Positions 34,447-47,020 of a DNA stretch of 64,000 nt are shown here, piece by piece. The notes under the pieces were generated by a model, which made no database searches, had not been told where the DNA came from, and saw only the letters and a list, made by a program, of their open reading frames with translations. Made by a program: the position numbers and the translations under genes. The DNA comes from Sphingomonas trueperi (GTDB taxonomy: Bacteria; Pseudomonadota; Alphaproteobacteria; Sphingomonadales; Sphingomonadaceae), in the NCBI RefSeq assembly GCF_011927635.1, contig NZ_JAATJB010000016.1, forward strand, positions 1 through 64,000, written 5' to 3'. How positions within the stretch are numbered: position 1 is the stretch's first letter; each line of letters opens with the position of its first letter.

Positions 34447-35967
34447 ATGGACATGCGAACCAATCCGGCGGCTTCCATGAGCGCGCCCTTCGCAGAGAAG
34501 TACGACAACTTCATCGACGGCAAGTGGATGGCGCCCAAGGACGGGCGGTATTTCGACAATATCTCGCCCGTCACCGGCAAGCCCGTTGGCAAGGTTGCGC
34601 GCAGTCAGGCGGCCGACATCGAAGCCGCACTCGATGCAGCCCATGCCGCCAAGGACGCCTGGGGCCGCACCAGTGCCGGCGAGCGCGCGCTGATCCTGAA
34701 TCGCATCGCCGACCGGATGGAAGAAAATCTCTTCAAGCTCGCGGTCGCGGAAACCTGGGACAATGGTAAGCCGCTGCGCGAGACGGTGGCGGCCGACATC
34801 CCGCTGGCAATCGATCATTTCCGCTATTTCGCTGGCTGCATCCGTGCGCAGGAAGGCGGCATTTCGGAAATCGACCAGGATACGGTCGCCTATCATTTGC
34901 ACGAACCGCTGGGCGTTGTCGGCCAGATCATCCCGTGGAACTTCCCCATCCTGATGGCGGTGTGGAAGCTTGCGCCGGCACTGGCCGCAGGCAACTGCGT
35001 GGTGTTGAAGCCTGCCGAGCAGACTCCGGCCTCGATCATGGTGCTGTTGGAGATGATCGGCGACCTGCTGCCCGCCGGCGTGCTGAACGTGGTCAACGGT
35101 TTCGGCGTGGAAGCGGGCAAGCCGCTCGCCAGCAGCAGCCGCATCGCCAAGATCGCTTTCACCGGGGAGACGACCACCGGCCGTCTCATCATGCAATACG
35201 CCAGCGAGAACCTCATCCCGGTCACGCTCGAGCTGGGCGGCAAGAGCCCCAACATATTCTTTGAGGATGTGTGCCGCGACGACGATGACTATCTCGACAA
35301 GGCGATCGAAGGCTTCGTGATGTTCGCGCTCAACCAGGGCGAGGTCTGCACATGCCCCAGCCGCGCGCTGGTGCATGAACGCATCTACGATCGCTTCATG
35401 GAACGCGCGATCGCCCGTGTACAGGCAATCAAGGCCGGCAACCCGCTCTACATGGAAACCATGATCGGCGCGCAGGCCTCGTCCGAACAGCAGCAGAAGA
35501 TCCTGTCCTATATCGACATCGGCAAGCAGGAGGGCGCCGAACTGTTGACCGGTGGCGAGGCCGCGCGGTTCGACGGCGAAATCGCGGGCGGCTACTACGT
35601 CAAGCCGACCGTGTTCCGGGGCAACAACCGGATGCGCATCTTCCAGGAGGAGATCTTCGGCCCCGTACTCGCCGTGACCACCTTCAAGGATCATGAAGAG
35701 GCGCTGCAGATCGCCAACGACACGCTCTACGGCCTGGGGGCGGGGGTGTGGAGCCGTGATGCGAACACGTGCTACCGCTTCGGCCGCGCGATCCGGGCAG
35801 GGCGCGTGTGGACCAATTGCTACCACGCCTATCCCGCCCATGCCGCATTCGGTGGCTACAAACAGTCCGGCATAGGGCGCGAAAACCATCGCATGATGCT
35901 CGATCACTATCAGCAGACCAAGAACATGCTGGTCAGCTACAGCCCGAAGAGACTCGGCTTTTTCTGA
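34447..35967 (+). CDS. NAD-dependent aldehyde dehydrogenase (AcoD/ExaC type)
   Basis: A 506-residue aldehyde dehydrogenase of the ExaC/AcoD/AldB acetaldehyde group. Visible marks are the NAD-site PWNFPI, Glu262 in LELGGKSP, and catalytic Cys301 in [16 protein letters not shown], a signature specific to this subgroup. The C-terminus [30 protein letters not shown] is also typical. It oxidises acetaldehyde to acetate in the cytoplasm. ATG follows GAGAGGATAAACG. It is the first gene of an operon with AdhP and the DUF779-acetyl-CoA synthetase fusion. Confidence 0.93.
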   Translation: MDMRTNPAASMSAPFAEKYDNFIDGKWMAPKDGRYFDNISPVTGKPVGKVARSQAADIEAALDAAHAAKDAWGRTSAGERALILNRIADRMEENLFKLAVAETWDNGKPLRETVAADIPLAIDHFRYFAGCIRAQEGGISEIDQDTVAYHLHEPLGVVGQIIPWNFPILMAVWKLAPALAAGNCVVLKPAEQTPASIMVLLEMIGDLLPAGVLNVVNGFGVEAGKPLASSSRIAKIAFTGETTTGRLIMQYASENLIPVTLELGGKSPNIFFEDVCRDDDDYLDKAIEGFVMFALNQGEVCTCPSRALVHERIYDRFMERAIARVQAIKAGNPLYMETMIGAQASSEQQQKILSYIDIGKQEGAELLTGGEAARFDGEIAGGYYVKPTVFRGNNRMRIFQEEIFGPVLAVTTFKDHEEALQIANDTLYGLGAGVWSRDANTCYRFGRAIRAGRVWTNCYHAYPAHAAFGGYKQSGIGRENHRMMLDHYQQTKNMLVSYSPKRLGFF

Positions 35968-36041
35968 GGCGGGCCGCGGAGCGGTGCGGTGCGGTGAATC
36001 CTCGCCGCGCCGTGCCCAAAAGAGAATCCAGGAGAGACATC

Positions 36042-37072
36042 ATGACGAAGACCATGAAAGCCGCCGTCGTGCGCGCCTTCGGCGAACCCCTGCGGATCGA
36101 GGAGGTGCCGGTGCCCGAAGTCGGGCCAGGCATGATCCAGGTGGCGATCCAGGCATCGGGCGTGTGCCACACCGATCTGCATGCGGCGGAGGGGGATTGG
36201 CCAGTCAAGCCCAACCCGCCCTTCATCCCCGGGCATGAAGGCGTGGGCTTCGTGTCCGCGGTGGGGCAGGGGGTAACTCATGTGAAGGAAGGCGATCGGG
36301 TCGGTGTGCCCTGGCTCTACACCGCCTGTGGCCATTGCACCCACTGCTTGGGCGGATGGGAGACGCTTTGCGAAAGCCAGCGCAACACGGGCTACTCGGT
36401 CAATGGCGGGTTCGCCGACTATGTCCTGGCCGACCCCAATTACGTCGGTCACCTGCCCGACAATATCGGGTTCAACGAGATTGCGCCGGTACTGTGCGCG
36501 GGCGTCACCGTCTACAAAGGGCTGAAGATGACCGACACCAAGCCGGGCGATGCCGTGGTCATCTCCGGCATCGGCGGTCTGGGCCACATGGCCGTGCAAT
36601 ATGCGGTCGCGATGGGGTTGGACGTGGTCGCCGTGGACGTGGACGACGCCAAGCTTGCGCTTGCACGCGAACTCGGCGCCAAGGAGACCGTCAACGCGCG
36701 GACCGAAAAGGACCCCGCCGCCGCGGTAAAGCGAATGACCGGCGGCGGCGCGCGCGGCGTGCTGGTCACGGCGGTGAGCGAGAAGGCCTTTGAGCAGGCC
36801 GTCGGCATGGTCGGGCGTGGCGGCACCGTCGCGCTCAACGGACTTCCGCCGGGCGACTTCCCGCTCAACATTTTCGGCATGGTGCTGAACGGCATCACCG
36901 TGCGCGGTTCCATCGTCGGCACGCGACTGGACCTACAGGAATCGCTCGATTTCGCCGGTGACGGCAAGGTGAAGGCGACCATCTCCACCGCCAAACTGGA
37001 CGATATCAATTCGGTGTTCGAGCGGATGCGCAAGGGACAGATCAACGGGCGCGTCGTGCTCGACCTGACGCA

Positions 37073-37076
<4 letters not shown>
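36042..37076 (+). CDS. adhP: zinc-dependent alcohol dehydrogenase AdhP
   Basis: A 344-residue medium-chain dehydrogenase. Catalytic zinc ligands are Cys42 ([15 protein letters not shown]) and His64/Glu65 (GHEGVG). The structural-zinc cysteines are in [17 protein letters not shown]. The nucleotide site is [13 protein letters not shown]. The overall sequence closely follows the propanol-preferring AdhP of enterobacteria. It interconverts primary alcohols such as ethanol with aldehydes using NAD. ATG 36042 has CAGGAGAG upstream; the longer frame begins inside the aldehyde dehydrogenase. The stop overlaps the ATG of the downstream gene. Confidence 0.93.
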
Positions 37077-39382
<2,306 letters not shown>

Positions 39383-39935
39383 CACCGGCATTGCAACTGC
39401 TCCCGGAGGCATCGTCGCGTCAGCGCTCGATAGAAGTATCGCCAAAGAACCACGCTCTGATTTGCTTGGCCGGATGCACGGTTTGACGAAGGCCGCCGGT
39501 CAGTCACCAGAAAACGCCAAGGTGGAACCTTCCAAGGCTGACGGCTGATCGGCGCAGCTGTCGGGTTCGGTCCATTGCGGCGGAGCGTGGCACGATCCGC
39601 GTGACGTGCTCCGCGGCGCCACCTTCACTCTTCGGCTTCCGGTTGGATAGATTGAGCGCCCGAGTTGTGGCCAAGCCAAGCTCATCATCTGGACTCTCTC
39701 TGAGAAATAATTGCCAAGATACAGAGTTCGCGCGGAAAATTACCTCCGTGTATTAGTGCACCGCAATGCCTTCATTTGGATAGAAAATCAATATCCAACG
39801 CGTTGTCTCAAATGCGAGACGCATTCATCCCGAGATTTCGTTCACAGAAAATTCCTTCCACCCCATGTGCCTACAAGAGAAGGGAGGGGTTTCCGCCGGT
39901 ACGTGCCAATTTACGGGCCTGGAAGGATGTCACTA
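39383..39935. other. non-coding stretch before second chemoreceptor
   Basis: About 550 bases. The receptor frame is open from 39711, but its first 75 codons are A/T-rich, lack a signal or sensor pattern and have no ribosome site, so I treat them as untranslated. The base composition from about 39700 to 39960 is markedly more A/T-rich than the receptor body, as expected for a promoter region. No other gene is seen. Confidence 0.4.
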
Positions 39936-42248
39936 ATGAACGTGATAAGATATCTGAATAGAATGACCTCGCTACAGCGTAAGATTGCTTTGATAGCAGG
40001 TTTTTTCCTGACAATGACAGTAATGATCCTCGTGCTCGCAAGCGCGTTCTTTGCTTGGAACTCGCATGCATTCGTCGGTCGGGAGGTCGGCACCATTGTG
40101 AGCGCCCAAGCGAAGGACATGCTGCAGAACCGCGCTGCGGTAGAGGCGCAGGGTATCAAAGGCGCCCTCGACGTCGCATTCGATGCCGCGCGCACGGACG
40201 CGCACAGCTTTTCGGTGCTCGCAGAACGCACCGCGCCTGGCGAACGCCGCGCGCAGTTCAATGCATTGCTGCGTCATGTGCTTGAACAGAATCCGAGCTT
40301 AAACGGCACCTATTCGGCTTGGGAGCCCAATGCGATCGACGGCAACGATGCCGGTTTTGCCAACAATCACGCGGCCGGATCGGACAGCACCGGCCGTTTC
40401 CTCGCCTATTGGACGCGTGGCGCGAACGGCAATGTCGCGATCCAGCCCCTCGTCGAATATGACAGCGCCGAACGCCATCCGAACGGGCTGGTGAAGGGCG
40501 GCTGGTACCTCGGCCCCAAGGCCAATGGCGAGGAAAGCATCCTCGGCCCGCTGCCCTACATCGTGCAGGGCAAGCAGGTGTTCCTGGCCACTATGTCGGT
40601 GCCGATCACCGTGCATGGCCGCTTCGTGGGCGTCTCCGGCACCGATTATGATCTCGATTTTCTCCAGAAGGTGGCGAGCAAGACCAACGCGTCGCTATTC
40701 TCGGGCAAGGGCGTGGTGCTGATCGTCAACAATACCGGGCTGATCGCGGCCAACAGCGCCGCGCCCGAGACGATCGGCAAGGCCGCCGCCAGCGCCGATC
40801 CGCACTGGGCGCAACTCGCCGACATCGTCAAGACCGGCGAGGCGCGGGTGATCGACGATCCCAAGCAGGCGAATATCGACGTTTATTCGCCGATCACGCT
40901 CGGCCGCAGCAAGACGCCCTGGTCCGTGGTGATCTCGGTCCCGCGCGCGCTGGTGATGGCGCAGGCGGAAACGCTCAGCGGCTCGCTCAGCGCCAAGGCG
41001 ATCACCAGCATGGTGCTGCAGCTGCTGATCGGCATCGGCGTCGCGGTGGGCGCGGTGTTCGCGATTGGCCTGGCCGCCAAGCGTATCGCGACGCCGATCA
41101 GCCAGTGCGCCCAGTTCGCCAACGGCATCGCCAAGGAGCAGCTGGACCAGAATCTGGCGATCCACCAGGCGGACGAAGTGGGCACGCTGGCCGAGGCGCT
41201 GCGCAAGATGCAGGAGGACATCAAGGCCAATCTCGCCCGGCGGGTGGACGAGCAGGCCAAGACCGAGTTCGTCGTCGAGACGGTTTCCACCAGCCTGGGC
41301 GGCCTTTCCAAGGGCGACCTCACCGTCGATATCGCCCAGGCCTTTCCGAGCGAATATGAGGGGCTGAAGCAGAACTTCAACACCGCGCTCGCTAGCCTCC
41401 GCGACCTGATCGGCGCGGTGGGCGAAAGCACCGAGACGATCCGCACCGGATCGCAGGAAATCGCCCAGGCCTCCGAGGACCTTGCCCGCCGTACCGAAAG
41501 TAATGCGGCGAGCCTGGAGGAAACCAGCGCCGCGCTGGTGCAGATCGACGGGCGGTTGCGCGCTGGTGCAAGCGCCTCCGACCAGACGCTGAAACGCGCG
41601 GACCAGGCGATCCTGACGGTGCAGGGCGGCCGCTCAACTGCCGACGAAGCAATGCAGGCGATGGGACGGGTGAGCAGCAGCGCCGAGGGCATAGACAATG
41701 TGATCGAGGGGCTCGACAAGATCGCGTTCCAGACTCGCGTGCTGGCGATGAACGCAGCGGTGGAGGCCGGGCGAGCTGGCGATGCCGGCCGCGGCTTCGC
41801 GGTGGTCGCCGATCTCGTCTCGGCGCTGGCGATGCGGGCGGAAGAGGAGGCTCGGATCGCGCGCGACCAGCTGACCGCGACCCAGACCGACATAACTGCG
41901 GCGGTGCAGGCAGTGCGCCGGGTGGATACCGCGCTTGTCGACATCGCTCAAGACGTAGAGTCGGTGCACGGCCTGCTCGGCACAATGGCGGAGGACAGCC
42001 GAGCGCAATCCGCAGCAATGACGGAGATTAGCGCCGCACTCGGCGCAATGGACCAAGCGACGCAGCAGAATGCGGCGATGGTGGAGCAGACCTCTGCGGC
42101 GGCACGCAATCTATCGATCGAAGTGACATCGTTGAGCGCACAGGCGGCGACGTTTACCGTGGACAGGGTTGGGACGAACCTCCGATCGTTTCAGCGCGAC
42201 GTACACGTGCGAGGGGCGCGGCCCGATCGCGCGCGGTCATTCGCCTGA
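39936..42248 (+). CDS. methyl-accepting chemotaxis protein with dCache-type sensor
   Basis: A 770-residue chemoreceptor. TM1 is at about 14-38. A large periplasmic dCache-like region follows, with NGTYSAWEPNAIDG, RFLAYWTRG, GGWYLGPKANGEESILGP and FVGVSGTDYDLDFLQK, and then TM2 (about 345-370), a HAMP domain and the signalling coiled coil with tip FQTRVLAMNAAVEAGRAGDAGRGFAVVADLVSALAMRAEEEA. dCache domains often bind amino acids or organic acids. ATG 39936 has GGAAGG nine bases upstream; ATG 39927 is too close to it. It lies after the ethanol/acetate operon but in its own unit, with a terminator just downstream. Confidence 0.9.
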   Translation: MNVIRYLNRMTSLQRKIALIAGFFLTMTVMILVLASAFFAWNSHAFVGREVGTIVSAQAKDMLQNRAAVEAQGIKGALDVAFDAARTDAHSFSVLAERTAPGERRAQFNALLRHVLEQNPSLNGTYSAWEPNAIDGNDAGFANNHAAGSDSTGRFLAYWTRGANGNVAIQPLVEYDSAERHPNGLVKGGWYLGPKANGEESILGPLPYIVQGKQVFLATMSVPITVHGRFVGVSGTDYDLDFLQKVASKTNASLFSGKGVVLIVNNTGLIAANSAAPETIGKAAASADPHWAQLADIVKTGEARVIDDPKQANIDVYSPITLGRSKTPWSVVISVPRALVMAQAETLSGSLSAKAITSMVLQLLIGIGVAVGAVFAIGLAAKRIATPISQCAQFANGIAKEQLDQNLAIHQADEVGTLAEALRKMQEDIKANLARRVDEQAKTEFVVETVSTSLGGLSKGDLTVDIAQAFPSEYEGLKQNFNTALASLRDLIGAVGESTETIRTGSQEIAQASEDLARRTESNAASLEETSAALVQIDGRLRAGASASDQTLKRADQAILTVQGGRSTADEAMQAMGRVSSSAEGIDNVIEGLDKIAFQTRVLAMNAAVEAGRAGDAGRGFAVVADLVSALAMRAEEEARIARDQLTATQTDITAAVQAVRRVDTALVDIAQDVESVHGLLGTMAEDSRAQSAAMTEISAALGAMDQATQQNAAMVEQTSAAARNLSIEVTSLSAQAATFTVDRVGTNLRSFQRDVHVRGARPDRARSFA

Positions 42249-42265
42249 GGCTTATGCCAGACCGT

Positions 42266-42297
42266 AGGGGCCCGGGATTGCTCCCGGCCCTTCTTTT
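42266..42297 (+). terminator. rho-independent terminator after chemoreceptor
   Basis: A GC-rich stem (GGGGCCCGGGA, loop TTGC, TCCCGGCCC with one bulged base) is followed by TTCTTTT. It starts 18 bases after the chemoreceptor stop. Confidence 0.75.
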
Positions 42298-42493
42298 GGA
42301 CACACTCCGCGGACAGCAGGTAGTCCGAGACTTGATTCATCTGGCTCGAGTGCTTCCGTGCGTTCGGCCTGGGGATGAAAAATTATCACGGCTGCCGGCA
42401 TCCGGTCTTGAGTATCCAGAGCCGGGAATCGGAAGGACCGCTCATGGTAACGGAAAACATGTTGCTGGGCGGCCGAGAGGGGCCGGTTCGGAG

Positions 42494-43759
42494 AGAGGTG
42501 GCTCGGGGAATCTGAACAGCGGGGATAAGTGGATTGCCGATCGGAGAGCGGCCATGCTGGCCGCAAGGAGAAGGCAAGATGAGCAAGCGACCCCGGCGGA
42601 ACCACAACCCTGCGTTCAAGGCGAAAGTGGCACTTGCAGCGGTGAAGGGCGAGAAGACGCTGGCCGAGCTGGCACAGCAATATGACGTGCACCCTAACCT
42701 CATCAACCAGCGGCGTGCACGGCTGTTGGAGGGTGCGGCTGACGTGTTCGGGTCGGAGCCGGTCGCGGCAGAGGCGGCAGTCGACGTGACGGTACTGCAC
42801 GCTAAGATCGGCGAACTGACGCTGGCGAATGATTTTTGGCCGGTGCGCTCGGTAAGGCAGGTCTGTTGCCGAGCGCAAAGCGATGATCGACCGTGGTCAT
42901 GCGCTGCCGCTGACGGCTCAGGCGGGCAGCTCGGGATCAGCCGGGGCAGCATCTACTATAAGCCGCGGGCGGTATCCGCAGCCGACCTGGCGATCATGCG
43001 ACGGATCGACGAGTTGCACCTGCTCTACCCGTTTGCCGGCAGCCGGATGCTGCGCGATCTGCTTCGGCAGGAGGGCGTTGCGGCGGGGCGGCTCCACGTG
43101 GTGAAGCGGATGGGGCTGGAGGCGCTCTACCGGTGCCCGAACACGTCGAAGCCGGCACCCGAGCACAAGGTCTATCCCTATCTGCTGCGCAATGTGGCGG
43201 TGATCCGGCCCAACCAGGTCTGGGCAACCGACATTACCTATGTGCCGATGGCACGCGGCTTCGTCTACCTCGTCGCCATCGTCGACTGGTTCAGCCGGCG
43301 GGTGCTGGCGTGGCGGGTATCGATCTCGCTCGATGCAGCGTTCTGCATCGAGGCGCTGGAGGAGGCGCTGGCGCGCCATGGCAAGCCGGCAATCTTCAAC
43401 AGCGATCAGGGTTCGCAGTTCACCAGCTCCGCGTTCACCGCCGTCTTGCACCGCGAGAAGATCGCCATCAGCATGGACGGAAAGGGGCGCTGGCCTGACA
43501 ATGTGTTCGTGGAGCGCCTCTGGCGCTCGGTGAAATACGAGGAGGTTTACCTCAACGCCTATGCCTCCGTCCCCGAGGCTCGCGCCGGCATCGGCCACTA
43601 TCTCGGCTTCTACAATGCCGTCAGACCGCACTCCGCGCTTGGCGGCCGCACGCCTGACCAGATATACCTCGGCCAGCCGCTACTCGCAGCGGCATGAACA
43701 ACCAGCGGTGGTCCACTTATCCAAGCCGCGAGCATGTGCAGACAAACCGAGCCACCTCT
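42494..43759 (+). mobile_element. IS3-family insertion sequence, degenerate copy
   Basis: An element of about 1.27 kb. The ends share a 13-base inverted repeat AGAGGTGGCTCGG (42494-42506 and inverted at 43747-43759), followed inside by a second shared block GGATAAGTGGA (42523-42533 and inverted at 43712-43722). The transposase gene lies between. Target duplication could not be recognised because the flanks are part of, or resemble, the repeat. The element sits between a chemoreceptor and an IS66 remnant. Confidence 0.75.
42579..43697 (+). pseudogene. IS3-family transposase (orfA-orfB) with two small deletions
   Basis: The first part (SKRPRRNHNPAFKAKVALAAVKGEKTLAELAQQYDVHPN, then LHAKIGELTLANDF) is normal OrfA with its helix-turn-helix. 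The last part is OrfB with a full DDE triad: ATDITYVPMARGFVYL, FNSDQGSQFTS and WPDNVFVERLW. Between them about 30 residues are out of frame: a one-base loss in the run after GAT (about 42832) shifts the frame, and a second loss before LGISRGS (about 42927) returns it. The open 372-residue frame is therefore an accident of two deletions. The programmed OrfA/OrfB frameshift site appears damaged, so function is doubtful. Confidence 0.7.
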
Positions 43760-43864
43760 GTCACTCCCAGTGGCAGTGCGACGAAGGCGGGCCAAGCATT
43801 TATCCGTTCATGGTAAGCGTACGCCGAAGGCCGCGGCGTAGTGGGATCAAGCGAAGATTTCGCG

Positions 43865-43987
43865 CTAAACAGCGCGCCCGTGCCACGGGAGCAGTTCGTC
43901 GAGGCGGCTGTTAGAGCCCTCGGCGATGCGGGCGAGGACGTCGACGAACCATGCGTGCGGGTCGACATGGTTTTCCTGCCCCTTTTC
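43865..43987 (-). pseudogene. IS66-family transposase C-terminal remnant
   Basis: Read on the - strand, the frame ending at TAG 43865-43867 gives VDPHAWFVDVLARIAEGSNS and then RLDELLPWHGRAV. This matches the well-conserved IS66 TnpC end (DPxAWLADVLARIxxHxxxRLDELLPWNW). No upstream part of the transposase was found. It is a leftover next to the IS3 element. Confidence 0.65.
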
Positions 43988-44754
43988 TTCGAAACCGGCC
44001 TTTCCTGAGCACACAAGGATGGTCGCGTATGGGGGTGCAGATATGTTTCGCTAGGAATGAGCGCTTTGGGCCGAACTCCCCATTTAAGGAAGGCCGCTCG
44101 AATGGCGGAAATGTCCCGGTCCCAGTCATGAGCGGACTGGCCGCTCATAGGCGAGTTGCTTTTCCAATTGAACGACATGGATGGGCGCATAGCCGATCGG
44201 CAGCTGTCAAAATTAGGAGTGAGCAGTTCGATGTAAGCCGACGTACGCGCGGTCGTGCCGGAATGGCGGCAGGTGGTCGCCAGCTGCCGGGAGCGAGCCC
44301 ATTGGCGATGGCCCGCGACTGCATCGAAGAAAGGTGGAAAGGTTGAGCTTTCGGTGCGAATCAGACGCTCGCCAGCGCTTCACCAAGTTCGGATGCAAAC
44401 GCCACTGGCCCTAGAACAATCCGTGAAGTCCGCCGATTTCCAGCTACGGTTTTGCAGTAAATTTGCAGTAAATTGCACGTTTGTGCAACTATTCGGCAGC
44501 TAAGCGATTGAAATCGCTGGTGACCCCTAAGGTTGCCGAGAAACGTATGTATCTATCTGTAGAAAAAGTATAATATTCTTATGGAGTTGCTTGATGCCAT
44601 CAAAAGTACCATCATCATTCATATCATGTTCTGCCATCCGATGGGGCAGGGAGGGAGCCCAAAGGTTGGGCGGGACACAGGCCTGCACGCCTGACCTACT
44701 TGCCCCGGCTGCCCAGGTCGGCCCGTATCGCAGGGTACTCCGAGGGCGGCAGGT
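43988..44754. other. no supported gene; insertion-sequence debris
   Basis: About 770 bases of broken short frames with mixed composition, including an A/T-rich patch at about 44440-44600 unlike the neighbours. No family was recognised. It probably represents eroded mobile DNA. Confidence 0.4.
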
Positions 44755-45175
44755 CTACCATCTTGGGCGCAGTGCGCATCCTGCGATGGCCAGCAGCAGG
44801 ATGCCGACAAGATGCCAAGCGGCGGTTCGGTGTGAATCGGTGGCGGGTAGTGTGCGCATCGAATTTGCGGTCGTCAGCTCATAACCGGAGATCCGGTTTC
44901 CGGCGGCAAGGCGCCCCATTGCAGTCATGCCTCGGCCCGGCCCCCTGCCTGGCGAGCCGTTCCGCAGGCTCTGCGCGTTTGAGGTTTGGGAAACCTTTGA
45001 TCCCCGTTGCAGCACCGCTGGACGGTCCAGCCGTTCGAGTTTCTCGCGGGTCGCGGCGTCCGCGTGCCAGTCGCCGCGATCGATTGCGTTCAGCATCGTC
45101 CGGATAAGGTTGATTCGCGCCGCCGGATTGTTGCGCGCGAAGAACCGGTCCAGGCGGGGTGGTTTGCACTTCCAT
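44755..45175 (-). pseudogene. possible C-terminal fragment of a CobN-like chelatase
   Basis: A - strand frame reads RFFARNNPAARINLIRTMLN, then AIDRGDWHADAATREKLERL, later NRISGYELTTA, and a single C-terminal membrane helix AAWHLVGILLLAIAGCALRPRW. The pattern of an alpha-helical RNNPAA..AI.RG.W.AD segment followed by a GYELTT stretch and a final membrane anchor resembles the end of CobN/HmuS-type large chelatase subunits. No start or upstream part is present. HmuS-type proteins take part in haem use, which fits the adjacent haem locus, but the assignment is from memory of the family and weak. Confidence 0.35.
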
Positions 45176-45253
45176 GACCGACTCAAACCTCGACAGCCGC
45201 CGGGACCTCCACCGGTGTGCAATGGCTTGCCTCTGCGACTATCCGGCAGTATT

Positions 45254-45268
45254 TGCGAATCGATCGCA
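45254..45268 (+). promoter_or_regulatory. Fur-like box upstream of the ECF sigma gene
   Basis: TGCGA, spacer ATCGA, TCGCA: a perfect inverted repeat with the same arm and spacer geometry as the core of the siderophore-receptor box at 28137-28155. It is 56 bases before the sigma-factor start, so iron should repress the signalling genes. Confidence 0.5.
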
Positions 45269-45323
45269 GGAGTCGCGGGCGCTTACCTCCCAGGCAGATA
45301 ACCAGGGGCATCAATAGCGACAT

Positions 45324-45848
45324 ATGGTGGTAGGCTTGTCCCAACAGTCCGAGACCCTGCAACTCTTTCTTTCCTACCGATCCGAACTTCTGCGGCAGGC
45401 GAATCGTATCACGCGCGATCGCGCGCAGGCCGAGGATGTGCTTCAAGAAGCATGGCTGCGCTTTCGTGCCGCTCTTGCCGAGCGCCAGATGGATGAACCG
45501 CTCGGCTATCTCTCGCGGATCGTGCGCAACTTAGCGCTCGACAGCGCACGCCGCAGCGGTCTGGAGAGTCGGCTTTTCCAAACTGAAGGCGACGCGGATC
45601 CGCTGCAGGTGCCGAGCGAAACGCCATCGCAGGAAGCCGCCGTCATCTCCGGATTCGAGTTGCGCGCCGTGGAGAATGCGCTGGCGCGGATGCCCGAACG
45701 CATGCGGGCCGCGGTCCGGATGCACCGGATCGAGGGCATCAAGCTCAAGGACATCGCGAAGCAACTCGGGATATCGGTGACAAGCGCCCATGGCTTGGTC
45801 GCCGAGGGCGTTACCCGCTGCCGCGCAGCGCTCCGCGACAGGCAATAG
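45324..45848 (+). CDS. ECF sigma factor, FecI/HasI type
   Basis: A 174-residue ECF sigma factor. Region 2 reads ELLRQANRITRDRAQAEDVLQEAWLRFRAA, with YLSRIVRNLALDSARR; region 4 is AVENALARMPERMRAAVRMHRIEGIKLKDIAKQLGISVTSAHGLVAEGVTRCRAAL. The FecI group is activated when the outer-membrane receptor binds its ligand and signals through a FecR anti-sigma. The next gene is that FecR protein, and the receptor behind it has the required signalling domain. ATG 45324 lacks a close ribosome site; GTG or TTG codons a few residues later are possible alternatives. It probably directs transcription of the haem receptor unit. Confidence 0.9.
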   Translation: MVVGLSQQSETLQLFLSYRSELLRQANRITRDRAQAEDVLQEAWLRFRAALAERQMDEPLGYLSRIVRNLALDSARRSGLESRLFQTEGDADPLQVPSETPSQEAAVISGFELRAVENALARMPERMRAAVRMHRIEGIKLKDIAKQLGISVTSAHGLVAEGVTRCRAALRDRQ

Positions 45849-45958
45849 GTGGTGGCGCCTGTCACCCACTCGAAAAAACCGACATCCGGATCGTCGAGCA
45901 GGTAAGAACCCTTCGATCGTGCGACGGGCGATTGGCCGCGGGCAATGAGGACGAGCTA

Positions 45959-46960
45959 ATGGACAGCCGCAAGGAGGGCGAAGCACGGGAGGGCGACGCC
46001 ATCGAGCAGGCCCGTGCCTACCGCGAGGCAACAGACTGGCTCATTCGTCTCGACGAGGAACCGGAATCGCCCGCGTTGCGGATCGCCTTCGCAGCGTGGC
46101 TCGCAGCCAGTCCCGCCAACGCGCAGGCCTGGGGCGATACCGCGCACGCGTCGGATGTCCTCTCGCTCGCGTTCGCGCCGTCTCCCAGGGTCGTACCAAT
46201 CGAGCACGCTCTCGATCGCCGGCGCCAGCGGCACCGTCTCGTCCGAGGCCTGTTTGCGGGCGGCGCGGTGGCCGCCGCCGCGTGCATTCTGCTCTGGGCC
46301 GGACCAAGCCTCCTCACCAATTTGCGCGCCGACCATGTTGCGCCGACCGGCGAGGTGCGGACAATCCACCTCGCCGATGGCACGCTGGTCAAGCTGGCGC
46401 CGGGCGGTGCGCTGGCGGTCGACTATTCGGACGGGCAGCGCCATGTGCGACTGCTGCGCGGCAAGGCTTTTTTCGACGTCGTGCATGACCGGTCCCGGCC
46501 TTTCCGGATGGGCGCATCGGGCGCCACCGTCACTGTTCTGGGGACTGCCTTCGAGGTGCAGGCCCGGGAGGATGGCGTGGGCGTGGCGGTACGGCGGGGG
46601 AGGGTGCGTGTCGCCTGCGCTACTGCGGCACCCGACGCGATCCTGTCGGTCGGCCAATCGGCTGACATGGCGTGCGACGCCGGCAAGGCGCTGCGCGCCG
46701 ATACCCCGCCCGAGCGGATCGCGAGCTGGATCGATGGCCAATATGTTGCGACTGACCGTCCGATCCGTGACGTCGTCGATGCGCTGCGGCCCTGGTACCG
46801 TGGGATCATCGTCGCGCGCGGCGAAGGCCTGGAGACGCGGCGCGTCACCGGCGTCTATGATCTCCGCCACCCCCAGGAGGCCCTCGCCGCGCTTGCTGCC
46901 GCCCATATGGTGCGCGTGACGCAGGTTACGCCCTGGATCACCATCGTCACCTCGGACTGA
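45959..46960 (+). CDS. FecR-family anti-sigma regulator
   Basis: A 333-residue protein: cytoplasmic DUF4880-like N-terminus (ATDWLIRLDEEPESPALRIAFAAWLAASPANAQAW), one membrane helix (about 85-105, GLFAGGAVAAAACILLWAG), and a periplasmic FecR domain (VRTIHLADGTLVKLAPGGALAVDYSDGQRHVRLLRGKAFFDV, FEVQAREDGVGVAVRRGRVRV). A C-terminal STN-like segment follows. It relays the receptor signal to the ECF sigma factor encoded 110 bases upstream. ATG 45959 has a GAGGACGAG ribosome site; an in-frame TTG at 45932 is the alternative. Confidence 0.9.
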   Translation: MDSRKEGEAREGDAIEQARAYREATDWLIRLDEEPESPALRIAFAAWLAASPANAQAWGDTAHASDVLSLAFAPSPRVVPIEHALDRRRQRHRLVRGLFAGGAVAAAACILLWAGPSLLTNLRADHVAPTGEVRTIHLADGTLVKLAPGGALAVDYSDGQRHVRLLRGKAFFDVVHDRSRPFRMGASGATVTVLGTAFEVQAREDGVGVAVRRGRVRVACATAAPDAILSVGQSADMACDAGKALRADTPPERIASWIDGQYVATDRPIRDVVDALRPWYRGIIVARGEGLETRRVTGVYDLRHPQEALAALAAAHMVRVTQVTPWITIVTSD

Positions 46961-47020
46961 GCCCCAAGCCTCCTCGAAAAAAACTCCGAAAAAACCTGAA
47001 GCCGATCCGTTGACTAAACA

